Assembly (NCBI GenBank): GCA_947167315.1
Contig: CAMVHP010000002.1
Span: 1 to 63,136, forward strand
Source: RGIG8782 sp017475895
GTDB taxonomy: Bacteria; Pseudomonadota; Alphaproteobacteria; Rickettsiales; UBA1997
DNA length: 63,136 bases
Reading direction: 5' to 3'
Under the pieces are notes generated by a model. The model worked only from the letters and a program-made list of their open reading frames with translations. It had not been told where the DNA came from and did no database searches. This document shows positions 50,628-59,281 of the stretch, one piece after another. Each line of letters starts with the position of its first letter. Position 1 is the first letter of the stretch. The position numbers were made by a program, and so were the translations under genes.

Positions 50628-51956
50628 ATGAATAAAAAAATATTTGCTTTTTTGTTTGGATTGAGCCTAGTGGCCTGCGTTCAGGAGGAAGTTGATATTG
50701 TTTACAAGGAAAACAATAATAGCATTGCCGGTGGTGATACTATAAAAAAGGACATGTTTCAGCCGAGCTATATGCGGGGAACCTATGTGAAAACGGCCAA
50801 CAATAAAATTGTAAGAGATTTAAGAAAGAATGACGTTGAAGTAGTTGAAGAAAAGGATACTGAGAATACAAACGATGTGGAAGAATTAAGTTCAAATAAA
50901 AAAGAAACTGTTAAAAATAAAAAAACGACATTTGTTAGAGTTAAGAGTGGTGATTCACTGTCTACCATAGGAGCAAGTTATAATATGTCGTTGAATGAAA
51001 TAGCGACTTTAAATAATATTAAATCTCCATACAACATATACGTTGGACAGCGACTAAAGGTATTCTCAGATGGTGATGAAACTAAAGGGGAGGTAAAGTA
51101 CAAGACTATAACAGTTGAAAGTGGTGACAATTTAATTAAAATTGCTTCTCAAAACAAGTCCACGGTTAGAGAAATTGCAACAATTAATGATATAAAACCA
51201 CCCTATAAGGTTTATACAGGTCAAAAACTGAAAGTTCCTGCCAACGACTCAGCAGAATCAGCATCTGTTGATGGTAAAACTAGTGGTACAGCTGTTTATA
51301 AATATACAGTTAAAAGTGGTGATAATTTGTATAGCATATCAAAACAGGTTGGCGTCAGTGTTAGTGATCTGATAAAGTATAATAATTTACAGAAACCATA
51401 CAGGATTTACGTCGGACAGAAACTCAACACCAAAAATACTAGTGGTGCCCAAGATAAAGCTAAAAAAACAAGCGTTAACGCTGAACCGACGAAACAAAAT
51501 GAGGAGGTTAAACAAACCAGCACAGATAAGATAAATAAAGAGGAAATAAAAAATGTTGATAAAGCCGATAAACAATCAACTAATTTGCTAAAATGGCCAG
51601 TTAAAGGTGATGTTATAAAGAGATTTGGAAAACAGGAGAATGGAGAGTACAACGATGCCATCAGTATAAAGGCGCAAAAGGGTGACAATATTGTTGCTGC
51701 CGAAAACGGTGAGGTTGCCTATACGGGAAACGAATTAAAAAATTATGGAAACATAATCATAGTTAAACATAGTAATGGTATATTGTCAATTTATGGTCAT
51801 TGTGACACCATAAATGTTAAAGTTAAAGATAAAGTCACGAAGGGACAGGTTATAGGGACAGTTGGACAAACCGGAACTGTTTCTGAACCACAGTTGTACT
51901 TTGCCGTTAGAAAAGGTAGGGTAGCAATGGATCCATTAAAGTATCTAGAAAAATAA
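50628..51956 (+). CDS. NlpD-like lipoprotein: three LysM domains and degenerate M23 domain
   Basis: The 442-residue protein has a lipobox LSLVAC (Cys17). Three LysM peptidoglycan-binding repeats lie at about 103-146, 163-207 and 224-266, each opening with a V-x-SGD-x-L motif, followed by a Lys/Thr linker. A C-terminal M23/LytM domain (about 322-442) follows. The M23 zinc ligands are mostly lost: the usual H-x3-D is NDAIS and the H-x-H is QLYF, leaving only YGH. This matches EnvC/NlpD-type factors that activate amidases rather than cut peptidoglycan. It starts 10 bases after the PBP-activator gene. Confidence 0.85.
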   Translation: MNKKIFAFLFGLSLVACVQEEVDIVYKENNNSIAGGDTIKKDMFQPSYMRGTYVKTANNKIVRDLRKNDVEVVEEKDTENTNDVEELSSNKKETVKNKKTTFVRVKSGDSLSTIGASYNMSLNEIATLNNIKSPYNIYVGQRLKVFSDGDETKGEVKYKTITVESGDNLIKIASQNKSTVREIATINDIKPPYKVYTGQKLKVPANDSAESASVDGKTSGTAVYKYTVKSGDNLYSISKQVGVSVSDLIKYNNLQKPYRIYVGQKLNTKNTSGAQDKAKKTSVNAEPTKQNEEVKQTSTDKINKEEIKNVDKADKQSTNLLKWPVKGDVIKRFGKQENGEYNDAISIKAQKGDNIVAAENGEVAYTGNELKNYGNIIIVKHSNGILSIYGHCDTINVKVKDKVTKGQVIGTVGQTGTVSEPQLYFAVRKGRVAMDPLKYLEK

Positions 51957-51970
51957 TATAGGAGTAAGAA

Positions 51971-53014
51971 ATGAGAGCAATAACAAAAGAGGCAAAAAAC
52001 AACAATTCAAAGCTAATATATACACTGCTTGGTATTGTACTTTTTATAATACTTGCCGCCTATGTTATGGTGTGGCATGAGGTTAAGAAAACCATTATAA
52101 ATATTTTAGGTACGGATAATGCTAGATTTGAATTAAAATATGATAAAATTAAAGTTGGCGGTTTTCCATTTGTAATGAAATGTAAAATTAATAACTTAAA
52201 TGTTAAAGTGCCATACAAGAGCGGTGATTTTACAGTTAATTTTAATGAAGTTATGATTCGTAATTTAATATTCACAAAAAACGTTAATCTAAAAATCAAC
52301 AAAGAGATATTGTTTAAAAAAAATACCGAAGAGGACTATAGTGGTAAAATTGTTTTGAGTGACCACGATATAAGTTTTACCTTGAACGATTCCTACAAAA
52401 TAAATAATATGGATAGTTTTATCAAGAGTTTAACACACAAAAACATGAATGATATTGATGTTAATACTTTTAATAATTTAACATTGAAGCTTGTGTATGT
52501 TAATGACAATGATTACGAAAATAGAACACTAAGACTAAATGTTGATGAAATTAAAAGTATCTCCAATAATGGCAAAGGTAAACCCCTAGAAGCTAATTTT
52601 GAATTTATTTTTTCTAGCATATATGAACTTGATGGCGGTAATCCAACTGTCATAAGAAACGTTGTTGATACGTTTAATTTTAACGATGTCACCAATAATT
52701 ACTCTATAAATTTAGATGGTGAATATAAAGTAACCTACTATAGCAGAAGTGCGGAAATGAATTTCAATGCTAGCGTAATAAACTATAATTATCTTGTTTC
52801 TGCGGTTAATAAGGACGCCGATTTTATATTTGGTAAAGATTCAATGTTAAAATTGGTACAAATTCTTGAATTGGCACCGGCTAATGAAAAGGATACAAGA
52901 AACAACAAATTTTACAGTCTAAAAGGTAGTAGCTTAAGTAAGAAGTTCTTTATAAATGACGTTGACATTAACGAACTGGTACAAAAATTAGTTTTTAAAA
53001 ATGAACTTAATTGA
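51971..53014 (+). CDS. DUF2125-type membrane-anchored protein
   Basis: The 347-residue protein has one N-terminal membrane helix (about 14-36) and a long beta-rich periplasmic part. The motif KVGGFPFVMKCKINNL after the helix is the hallmark of alphaproteobacterial DUF2125 proteins, where the V-x-GFPF segment is conserved. Function is unknown, and AsmA-like lipid-transfer folds have been suspected. It starts 14 bases after the NlpD-like gene and overlaps prmC by 14 bases. Confidence 0.7.
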   Translation: MRAITKEAKNNNSKLIYTLLGIVLFIILAAYVMVWHEVKKTIINILGTDNARFELKYDKIKVGGFPFVMKCKINNLNVKVPYKSGDFTVNFNEVMIRNLIFTKNVNLKINKEILFKKNTEEDYSGKIVLSDHDISFTLNDSYKINNMDSFIKSLTHKNMNDIDVNTFNNLTLKLVYVNDNDYENRTLRLNVDEIKSISNNGKGKPLEANFEFIFSSIYELDGGNPTVIRNVVDTFNFNDVTNNYSINLDGEYKVTYYSRSAEMNFNASVINYNYLVSAVNKDADFIFGKDSMLKLVQILELAPANEKDTRNNKFYSLKGSSLSKKFFINDVDINELVQKLVFKNELN

Positions 53015-53846
53015 TGCTATAAATAAATATGCAAAAATACTAGAAACTAATGAAACCATTGAAACACCACTGCTGGATTGCAAGTTACTTTTATGTCATG
53101 TATTAAATATAGGTTTAAAAGATCTTTATTTAAAATATAGCGCTGAATTTGTGGAGGAAAACAAGTTAAATCAGCTTGTGCAGAGACGTCTAAAAAATGA
53201 ACCAATATCAAAAATATTGAATAGGAAGTCGTTTTGGGACTATGACTTTTATGTAAATGGCGATGTTTTAGATCCAAGACCCGATACGGAAAATATAGTG
53301 GAACTTGTACTTGAAGAATACAGAGAAAATGAGAAGTTGAATATTTTGGACTTGGGTACCGGTAGCGGTTGTTTAATTTTGACGTTCCTAAAAATATTCG
53401 GTAACTCTAGAGGTGTTGCTGTTGATATTAATGAAAAATCTCTCAATGTTGCAAGAGCTAACGCAGAAAAACTTAATGTTAATAACATTGATTTTGTGCA
53501 GTCAAATTGGAATGATGATGTTGATGGAAAATGTGACATAATTGTTTCAAATCCTCCCTACATAAGAACCGGTGACATAAACACACTTGCGGATGATGTT
53601 AAAAACTTTGATCCGTTGTTGGCGTTGGACGGTGGTGATGATGGACTAAATTGCTACAGGTATATAGCAAAAAATATTGCTAAAAATTGTAAATTTAACA
53701 CAAAAATATTTTTAGAAATAGGACAGGGGCAAGAAGGCGATGTAACAAATATTTTTGTTGAAAACGGGTTTGTGTTACACAGGACTAAAAAAGATTTAAA
53801 TGGCATTGTTAGAGTTTTGAGTTTTATTGTTGGTAAGGGTAAGTGA
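53001..53846 (+). CDS. prmC: Release factor glutamine methyltransferase
   Basis: Methylates the GGQ glutamine of RF1 and RF2. The 281-residue product has the N-terminal helical domain and a SAM-binding NILDLGTGSGCLIL motif near 115-128. The diagnostic catalytic motif IVSNPPYI lies near 182-189, and RPDTENIVE is present as in HemK proteins. Its start lies within the end of the DUF2125 gene. prfA is not adjacent. Confidence 0.95.
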   Translation: MNLIDAINKYAKILETNETIETPLLDCKLLLCHVLNIGLKDLYLKYSAEFVEENKLNQLVQRRLKNEPISKILNRKSFWDYDFYVNGDVLDPRPDTENIVELVLEEYRENEKLNILDLGTGSGCLILTFLKIFGNSRGVAVDINEKSLNVARANAEKLNVNNIDFVQSNWNDDVDGKCDIIVSNPPYIRTGDINTLADDVKNFDPLLALDGGDDGLNCYRYIAKNIAKNCKFNTKIFLEIGQGQEGDVTNIFVENGFVLHRTKKDLNGIVRVLSFIVGKGK

Positions 53847-53847
53847 T

Positions 53848-54663
53848 ATGTTAACAACGTCGGAGATAATAAAAAAATATAATTTATACACAAAGAAATC
53901 TTTTGGACAAAATTTTTTAACAAATCCTGAATTACTAACAAAAATAGTTAATTGTGCGGGTGGAGTGGAAAATAAAAACATACTAGAAATAGGAACTGGT
54001 CCCGGTGGGTTGACTGCAGCGATATTGAAGCAAAATCCAAAAAAACTTATAACCGTTGATGCTGATGAAAGATGTGTTAAAATAGCAAATAGTGAATTGA
54101 AACCATATTTTTCAAACCTTGAACCAATTTATGCAGATGCCCTGAATATTGATGAGGGTAAAATGTTTGGTGGTAAATTTAAAATAATAGCTAATTTACC
54201 CTATAATATAGGAACAACATTACTTTTTAAGTGGCTAAATGGTGATGTTAAACAAATAGAAAGTATAACTTTGTTGCTACAAAAAGAGGTTGTGGATAGA
54301 ATTGTGGCTAAAAGTAATAGTAAAGATTATTGTAAATTATCCATTATGTGTCAATATATCTGTAATGTCAAAAAATGTTTTGATATTTCACCGTCTGCAT
54401 TTTTACCACCGCCGAAGGTTACATCTTCGGTTGTTAGCCTAATTCCTAAGGAAAATATAGATTTAACATTGACGCCTAAATTGTCAAGTTTGTGTGCCAT
54501 TTTATTTAACCAGAGAAGAAAAACAGTTTTAAATAATTTAAAAACCGCCTATGCTGATGCTGAAGATATTCTACAAAAAAGTGGTATAAATTGCAGTTGT
54601 CGGGCAGAAAACTTGTCCATTGACGATTTTTTAAGGATATTAAAACAGACGAATAACAAATAG
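53848..54663 (+). CDS. rsmA: 16S rRNA dimethyladenosine transferase RsmA/KsgA
   Basis: Dimethylates A1518 and A1519 in 16S rRNA. The 271-residue product has KSFGQNFLTN near the N-terminus, the SAM motif EIGTGPGGLT near 48, ANLPYNIGT as the catalytic NLPY motif, and QKEVVDRIVAK. It also has the FNQRRKTVLNNLK tail segment typical of the family. ATG 53848 follows the prmC stop by one base (TGATATG). Loss of this gene confers kasugamycin resistance in many bacteria; here it is intact. Confidence 0.97.
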   Translation: MLTTSEIIKKYNLYTKKSFGQNFLTNPELLTKIVNCAGGVENKNILEIGTGPGGLTAAILKQNPKKLITVDADERCVKIANSELKPYFSNLEPIYADALNIDEGKMFGGKFKIIANLPYNIGTTLLFKWLNGDVKQIESITLLLQKEVVDRIVAKSNSKDYCKLSIMCQYICNVKKCFDISPSAFLPPPKVTSSVVSLIPKENIDLTLTPKLSSLCAILFNQRRKTVLNNLKTAYADAEDILQKSGINCSCRAENLSIDDFLRILKQTNNK

Positions 54664-54720
54664 TCTTGATTTTTACAATAGGTAACATACAATAAAATCA
54701 AATTTATCAAATTTTTGTAT

Positions 54721-55665
54721 ATGAAAACAGCAATAGTTTTTCCAGGGCAGGGTAGCCAAAGTGTTGGTATGGCAAAAGATTTTTATGACAATTTTAGTGT
54801 TGCAAAAAATGTATTTGAAGAAGTTAACGATACGCTAAAAAAAGATTTAACAAAAATAATGTTTGAGGGACCGGAGGATGTTTTAACGGATACGGCAAAC
54901 GCTCAGCCGGCAATAATGACAGCATCTGTGGCAATTTTGGAAGTTATAAAACAAGAAAGTGGTTTAGATATTGAACGATTGTGTGATTGTATGGCCGGAC
55001 ACTCTTTGGGTGAATATACGGCATTGTGTGCCAGTAAATCGATAACATTATCAGATACAGCAAAACTTTTAAAAATAAGAGGAGAATCCTTTTCCGAAGC
55101 TGGGAGAATTTCTAAAGGTTTAATGGCTACAATAATTGGTTGTTCTCTAGATGAAGTTAAAAATATAGTTGAAAGGGCAAAACTTGATGGCGAGGTTTTG
55201 GAAATAGCTAACGACAATATGGTTGGTCAAACCGTCATAAGTGGTAATGTTAATTCAATTGATAATGCTATAAAAATAGCAAACGAAATGGGTGTCAAAA
55301 AAACTATAAAGTTGCAGGTGAGTGGTGCATTTCATTCTAGTCTGATGGAACCAGCAACCGAAAATATGAAAACGGCATTAAATAATGTTGAAATTAATAA
55401 ACCTGTTGTTGATATTTTTGCTAATTACACAGCCGAAGTTGAACAACAGGATAATATTAAGGATAATTTATTAAAACAAATAACTGGACGTGTTAGATGG
55501 AGAGAAACCGTAGACAATATAAAAAATAGTGGTGTTGATAGATTTGTTGAGATTGGTGCAAGCGTTGTTATGAAGAAAATGATTTCAAGAATGTATCCGG
55601 ATGCTGATGTTATGTCTGTAAATTCTGTTGATACACTAAAAGAATTTATCGAAAAGATTAAGTAA
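54721..55665 (+). CDS. fabD: Malonyl-CoA-acyl carrier protein transacylase
   Basis: Loads malonyl groups onto ACP for fatty acid synthesis. The 314-residue product has FPGQGSQSVGM near 7-17, the nucleophile motif GHSLGEYTA with S95, and SGAFHS carrying the catalytic His near 201. The alpha/beta-hydrolase core is complete. ATG 54721 is chosen; a TTG 6 bases earlier is less likely. The stop is directly followed by the rnpA ATG. No other fab genes are in the window. Confidence 0.96.
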   Translation: MKTAIVFPGQGSQSVGMAKDFYDNFSVAKNVFEEVNDTLKKDLTKIMFEGPEDVLTDTANAQPAIMTASVAILEVIKQESGLDIERLCDCMAGHSLGEYTALCASKSITLSDTAKLLKIRGESFSEAGRISKGLMATIIGCSLDEVKNIVERAKLDGEVLEIANDNMVGQTVISGNVNSIDNAIKIANEMGVKKTIKLQVSGAFHSSLMEPATENMKTALNNVEINKPVVDIFANYTAEVEQQDNIKDNLLKQITGRVRWRETVDNIKNSGVDRFVEIGASVVMKKMISRMYPDADVMSVNSVDTLKEFIEKIK

Positions 55666-56046
55666 ATGAAACTATTACATGTAAAAAGTAGAAGAGATTT
55701 TTTAAGGATACAGAATAGTCCGGAGGGTAAAGATAGTTGTGAACATTTTTTACTGTTGTACAGAAAAACATCGGATAAACATGTGGAAGATACATCTAGA
55801 ATTGGTATTGTTGTTACAAAAAAAATAGATAAAAGAGCTGTGATTAGGAACCACATAAAGAGACAGATTAGAGAAATTTGTGGAGATTTGTTTAAAAATA
55901 GCAATGAATTGTTTCTTAAGAATTATGACTATGAAATAATTGCTAAGAGAAACATATTGGGTTGCAAATTTATTGATTTAAAACAAAATTTTATTAAAAT
56001 ATTAACAAAACTATTGGAACAAAATGGACGAAACAGTTATAACTAA
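55666..56046 (+). CDS. rnpA: Ribonuclease P protein component
   Basis: The protein subunit of RNase P, needed for tRNA 5'-end maturation. The 126-residue basic product has GIVVTKKIDKRAVIRNHIKR followed by QIREI, the RNR-type RNA-binding signature, and the N-terminal SRRDFLRI segment. Remarkably it is not beside rpmH, which lies at 11153 on the other strand. It starts the base after the fabD stop and overlaps the following phosphatase gene by 23 bases. Confidence 0.93.
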   Translation: MKLLHVKSRRDFLRIQNSPEGKDSCEHFLLLYRKTSDKHVEDTSRIGIVVTKKIDKRAVIRNHIKRQIREICGDLFKNSNELFLKNYDYEIIAKRNILGCKFIDLKQNFIKILTKLLEQNGRNSYN

Positions 56047-56842
56047 AATATTATCTTTCTTAGAAGAGGCTGGAAAAATAGCAATGGATTACCAGAAACA
56101 TCTATCAATAGCAAATTGGAAGCACGACTCTAGCATTGTTACAGAGGCTGATTTAACCATCAGTAAAATTTTTAGTGAAAAGTTTAAAGATTATATGAAG
56201 TTAAACAATCATACGCTTTTGGATGAAGAAAATTTACCAAGTATTAAAGAATTTTTTGATGATAAAAATGAATTTTTATGGACTTTAGATCCGGTTGATG
56301 GCACCACAACATACTATAATGGTCTGGATCTTTGGTCTATAGGTTTAAGTGTTTATAGAAATTTTGAACCATATTTGGGTTTTATTTATGTACCATCCAT
56401 TGGAGAATTGGTGTATACAGATGGCAAAAATAGCTATTATATAAAAAATGCTTTTGGCAAAAATGAAGTTAAATTTAAATTGTCAACGCCGGATAGGGAG
56501 TTAACCAAGAAAAGTATAATACTACAGCACAGATTGAAAAATTATGATATAGATAAATTTGTTGTGCTGGACCTATACTCGTCATACTTGTTAGGATTTT
56601 ATACTATAATAGGTAAAAGTTTGGCAACGTTTTTCAATAGACCAATGAAATTATGGGATATATCAGCTACACTGGCAATTGTAAAAAACATTGGTATGGT
56701 ATTTAGAAATATAAAAGATGATAGTGATATTAATTCTCTAAAGGATATAGAAATTGATGATAATTGGTATTTGAAGAATACCTATATGATTTCCAATGAG
56801 AAACTATACAAAAGTATAAAAGATGAATTGATTCTGAAGTAA
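56024..56842 (+). CDS. Inositol monophosphatase-family phosphatase
   Basis: A lithium-sensitive, magnesium-dependent phosphatase family that includes SuhB, CysQ and fructose-1,6-bisphosphatase relatives. The 272-residue product has the metal motif DPVDGTTTYYNG near 88-99, the upstream LLDEENLP and the IVTEADLTIS opening. The C-terminal WDISATLAI motif replaces the usual WD-x-AA. Substrate cannot be decided. Its start overlaps rnpA by 23 bases, and it converges with the terminase gene at 4 bases' distance. Confidence 0.88.
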   Translation: MDETVITKILSFLEEAGKIAMDYQKHLSIANWKHDSSIVTEADLTISKIFSEKFKDYMKLNNHTLLDEENLPSIKEFFDDKNEFLWTLDPVDGTTTYYNGLDLWSIGLSVYRNFEPYLGFIYVPSIGELVYTDGKNSYYIKNAFGKNEVKFKLSTPDRELTKKSIILQHRLKNYDIDKFVVLDLYSSYLLGFYTIIGKSLATFFNRPMKLWDISATLAIVKNIGMVFRNIKDDSDINSLKDIEIDDNWYLKNTYMISNEKLYKSIKDELILK

Positions 56843-56846
56843 ATGA

Positions 56847-58253
56847 TTAAATTCTTCTTAATCTGAATTCTCTTTTTGTTTTAACTCTGTTTTCAATCCA
56901 ATTTAAGAATTGGCTTATGGAATCCACCTGATCGTCATGTTTTCCAACCGGAAAGGAGATTAATTCATACTCCAAATCAAATAACCAGTTAGCATTTTCT
57001 CTAATTAGTATTCTTTCACTTTCAAAAATCGGTGTAACGCTGGCGAATCTGGTGATTTTGTCTTTAGTAACTTTTATTGCTATAATATTGTATTGTTCCT
57101 TCTTTAGATCCTGTATCAAAGATTGACCGCTGGCTTTATCTTCGATTAATACTGCCATAGGTTTCCATCTATTAATTAACTCCAACGATTTTCTTTTTAG
57201 TTCTGGGTATTCTAGCCAATCTCTATATAGATCAACCAAATAGTATTTATTGTTGTAAATACCCCATACAGTACATACCGTAGGGTCATTATTTATTCCA
57301 GTTTTTATAGCAGTATCAAAGCTTAGATATATATTTTCAAATGTTACATCATCATTAAAATATTTTAGCCATTGCTGTTTAAATATGCCGTAGTCTAATA
57401 ACATTGGTTTTTGTTGATATTGTGCATTAAAGGTGTATATACCCATGTCTTTTTTTATTTTTTCAATTTCCTTAAATCCTTCTCTCTTTTCAAATAACAG
57501 TTCACCTTTATTTATGTGTTTATGAAAATTACCAACTTTTATATCGCAACCATCTTCAAAAATAATTGGTAAATTTAAATGGAACCAACCATCACCATCT
57601 TTATTTAATAAATATCCGCTTAAATCGTCTTGGTGTAGCCTTTGCACAACTATAATTATGGCTCCATTTTTCTTATCATTTAAACGACTGCTAAAGGTGT
57701 TACTGTACCAGTCCAAAACTTTTTGTCTGTATTTATGATTTAAGACCTGTTGTGGATTATGCGGATCATCCACTATCAATATATCTCCGCCTTCGCCGGT
57801 TAATGTTCCACCTATTGATGTGGCAAATCTATAACCATTTTTTGTGGTGGAAAATTTGTATTTTTCATTTTGACTTTTGCTTAAAATACAATCGGTAAAT
57901 ATATTTTTAAACCACTCGCTTTCCATAATTATTCTACAATCGGTTGAATGTTTTATTGTTAATTTTTCACTGTAGCTAGCAACTATTATTCTTTTTTCTG
58001 GATTTTTACCCAATATCCATGCCGGAAATGCGACGCTAACACACATGGATTTTAAGTATCTTGGAGGCATGTTTATTATTAATCTTTTTATGTTACCGTT
58101 GTAAATCTCTTCCAATGTTGTTGTTATAGCGTCTATATGCCAATTGTGTAGATATTCACAACCGCAGTTGACTATATGAAAACTTCTTTGTGTAAAGTAT
58201 GATAAACTATTGCTGTATATTTTTCTCTTTAAATTCAGTATACTGTTATTCAT
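56847..58253 (-). CDS. Phage terminase large subunit (orphan)
   Basis: The 468-residue protein has both terminase activities encoded. Walker A is MPPRYLKS (residues 62-69), as in MPPR-x-x-KS phage terminases, and Walker B is DILIVDDPHNP. An ATPase coupling segment VVQRLHQDD follows. The C-terminal nuclease has D in LSFDTAIKTG, the IEDKASGQ strand and the HDDQVDSISQ motif, so all catalytic acids are present. It stands alone between IMPase and rplT, with no portal, capsid or small-subunit gene in the window. It may be a prophage remnant, or part of a dispersed gene transfer agent as in many alphaproteobacteria. Confidence 0.9.
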   Translation of the reverse strand: MNNSILNLKRKIYSNSLSYFTQRSFHIVNCGCEYLHNWHIDAITTTLEEIYNGNIKRLIINMPPRYLKSMCVSVAFPAWILGKNPEKRIIVASYSEKLTIKHSTDCRIIMESEWFKNIFTDCILSKSQNEKYKFSTTKNGYRFATSIGGTLTGEGGDILIVDDPHNPQQVLNHKYRQKVLDWYSNTFSSRLNDKKNGAIIIVVQRLHQDDLSGYLLNKDGDGWFHLNLPIIFEDGCDIKVGNFHKHINKGELLFEKREGFKEIEKIKKDMGIYTFNAQYQQKPMLLDYGIFKQQWLKYFNDDVTFENIYLSFDTAIKTGINNDPTVCTVWGIYNNKYYLVDLYRDWLEYPELKRKSLELINRWKPMAVLIEDKASGQSLIQDLKKEQYNIIAIKVTKDKITRFASVTPIFESERILIRENANWLFDLEYELISFPVGKHDDQVDSISQFLNWIENRVKTKREFRLRRI

Positions 58254-58330
58254 TTTTATTTATTTTATCAGAAGTAACCATAAAATAAAATGTAAAAAGA
58301 TCAATAACAGTACATTACTATTGCAAAATA

Positions 58331-58365
58331 AAAAAATATTGGAGAAATAAACTCCAATATTTTTT
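58331..58365 (-). terminator. Rho-independent terminator of rpmI-rplT
   Basis: A 14-bp perfect stem, AAAAAATATTGGAG with CTCCAATATTTTTT, around a 7-base loop, 24 bases after the rplT stop. Both sides are T/A rich, so it may also act on plus-strand transcripts. Confidence 0.85.
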
Positions 58366-58388
58366 ATAAAATTATGAAATATATTATA

Positions 58389-58742
58389 TTATCCGTTAGC
58401 TTTAACTGTATTTACCAATTCTTCAAAGCTTTTTGGTTCGTTTATAGCCATTTCAGAAAGCATTTTTCTGTCTATAACTATATTTAATTTTATTAGACCA
58501 TTCATAAATTTAGAGTAGGTTAAACCAAATTGTCTAACACCAGCATTAATTCTCTGAATCCATAGAGATCTGAAGTCCCTTTTTCTAACTTTTCTATCTC
58601 TGTATGCATAGGTTAAAGCTCTTTCACCTCTTTCTTTGGATATTCTCAAACAATTGTTTGCTCTTCCTCTGAAACCCTTCGTAATCTTAAGAACTTTCTT
58701 TTTTCTTGCTTTTGCAGCAACATTATTAGTCGATCTAGTCAT
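58389..58742 (-). CDS. rplT: 50S ribosomal protein L20
   Basis: An rRNA-binding protein of the large subunit, required early in assembly. The 117-residue product has KKVLKITKGFRGRANNCLRI, ALTYAYRDRKVRKRDFRSLW and IQRINAGVRQFG, all L20 signatures. It starts 11 bases after rpmI. infC, the usual third member, is not present directly upstream, where tRNA genes lie instead. Confidence 0.98.
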   Translation of the reverse strand: MTRSTNNVAAKARKKKVLKITKGFRGRANNCLRISKERGERALTYAYRDRKVRKRDFRSLWIQRINAGVRQFGLTYSKFMNGLIKLNIVIDRKMLSEMAINEPKSFEELVNTVKANG

Positions 58743-58753
58743 ATCTAACCTCT

Positions 58754-58969
58754 CTATTGTTTTCTTAGTTTTTTGAAGTAAACTAAGAACTTTTTAAAGA
58801 TAGTCTTACTACCGCCGGTCATTTCACCTTGTTTTCTTTTATCTCTTATTTGCTGTTTACTTCTCTTTGTCATACCGTGATTTTTCCCGGTATGTTTAAA
58901 CAAAATCTTTCCTGTACCGGAAATCTTAAATCTTCCCTTACTGGTACTATTACTTTTAATTTTTGGCAT
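58754..58969 (-). CDS. rpmI: 50S ribosomal protein L35
   Basis: The 71-residue basic protein begins MPKIKSNSTSKGRFKISGTG, then has HTGKNHGMTKRSKQQIRDKR, diagnostic for L35. It is about five residues longer than usual at the C-terminus (FKKFLVYFKKLRKQ). First gene of the rpmI-rplT operon, 25 bases downstream of tRNA(CAT) on the same strand. Confidence 0.97.
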   Translation of the reverse strand: MPKIKSNSTSKGRFKISGTGKILFKHTGKNHGMTKRSKQQIRDKRKQGEMTGGSKTIFKKFLVYFKKLRKQ

Positions 58970-58997
58970 TTTTTAAAACCTTATTAGATTATTTGTC

Positions 58998-59073
58998 TGG
59001 TGGGACAGGTAGGATTTGAACCTACGACCAAGACGTTATGAGCATCCTGCTCTGACCCCTGAGCTACTGTCCC
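58998..59073 (-). tRNA. tRNA with anticodon CAT (Met or Ile2)
   Basis: The minus-strand cloverleaf has acceptor GGGACAG/CTGTCCC with discriminator A, D-arm TAGCTCAGGGGTCAGAGC, anticodon loop CTCATAA and T-arm GTAGGTTCAAATCCTAC. The CCA end is encoded at 58998-59000. A paired first base excludes the initiator type. Choosing between elongator Met and lysidine-modified Ile2 needs a covariance model. Confidence 0.9.
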
Positions 59074-59281
59074 TTTTACCAGAGAAATTATATAATCGTA
59101 TGTTTTTATTGTCAAGAAAAATTATTGAAATTTAACAGGTTTATGAAAAACTTACCGCATTATAGAATAATTATTAAATTTAATTTTTGAAAATAAAATA
59201 AGTGTGGTTAATAATTTACCATTTACCGGTTGCTTTTTCCAAACAATAATATATCATGAAGGCGGTTAATAAGAGGTAATT

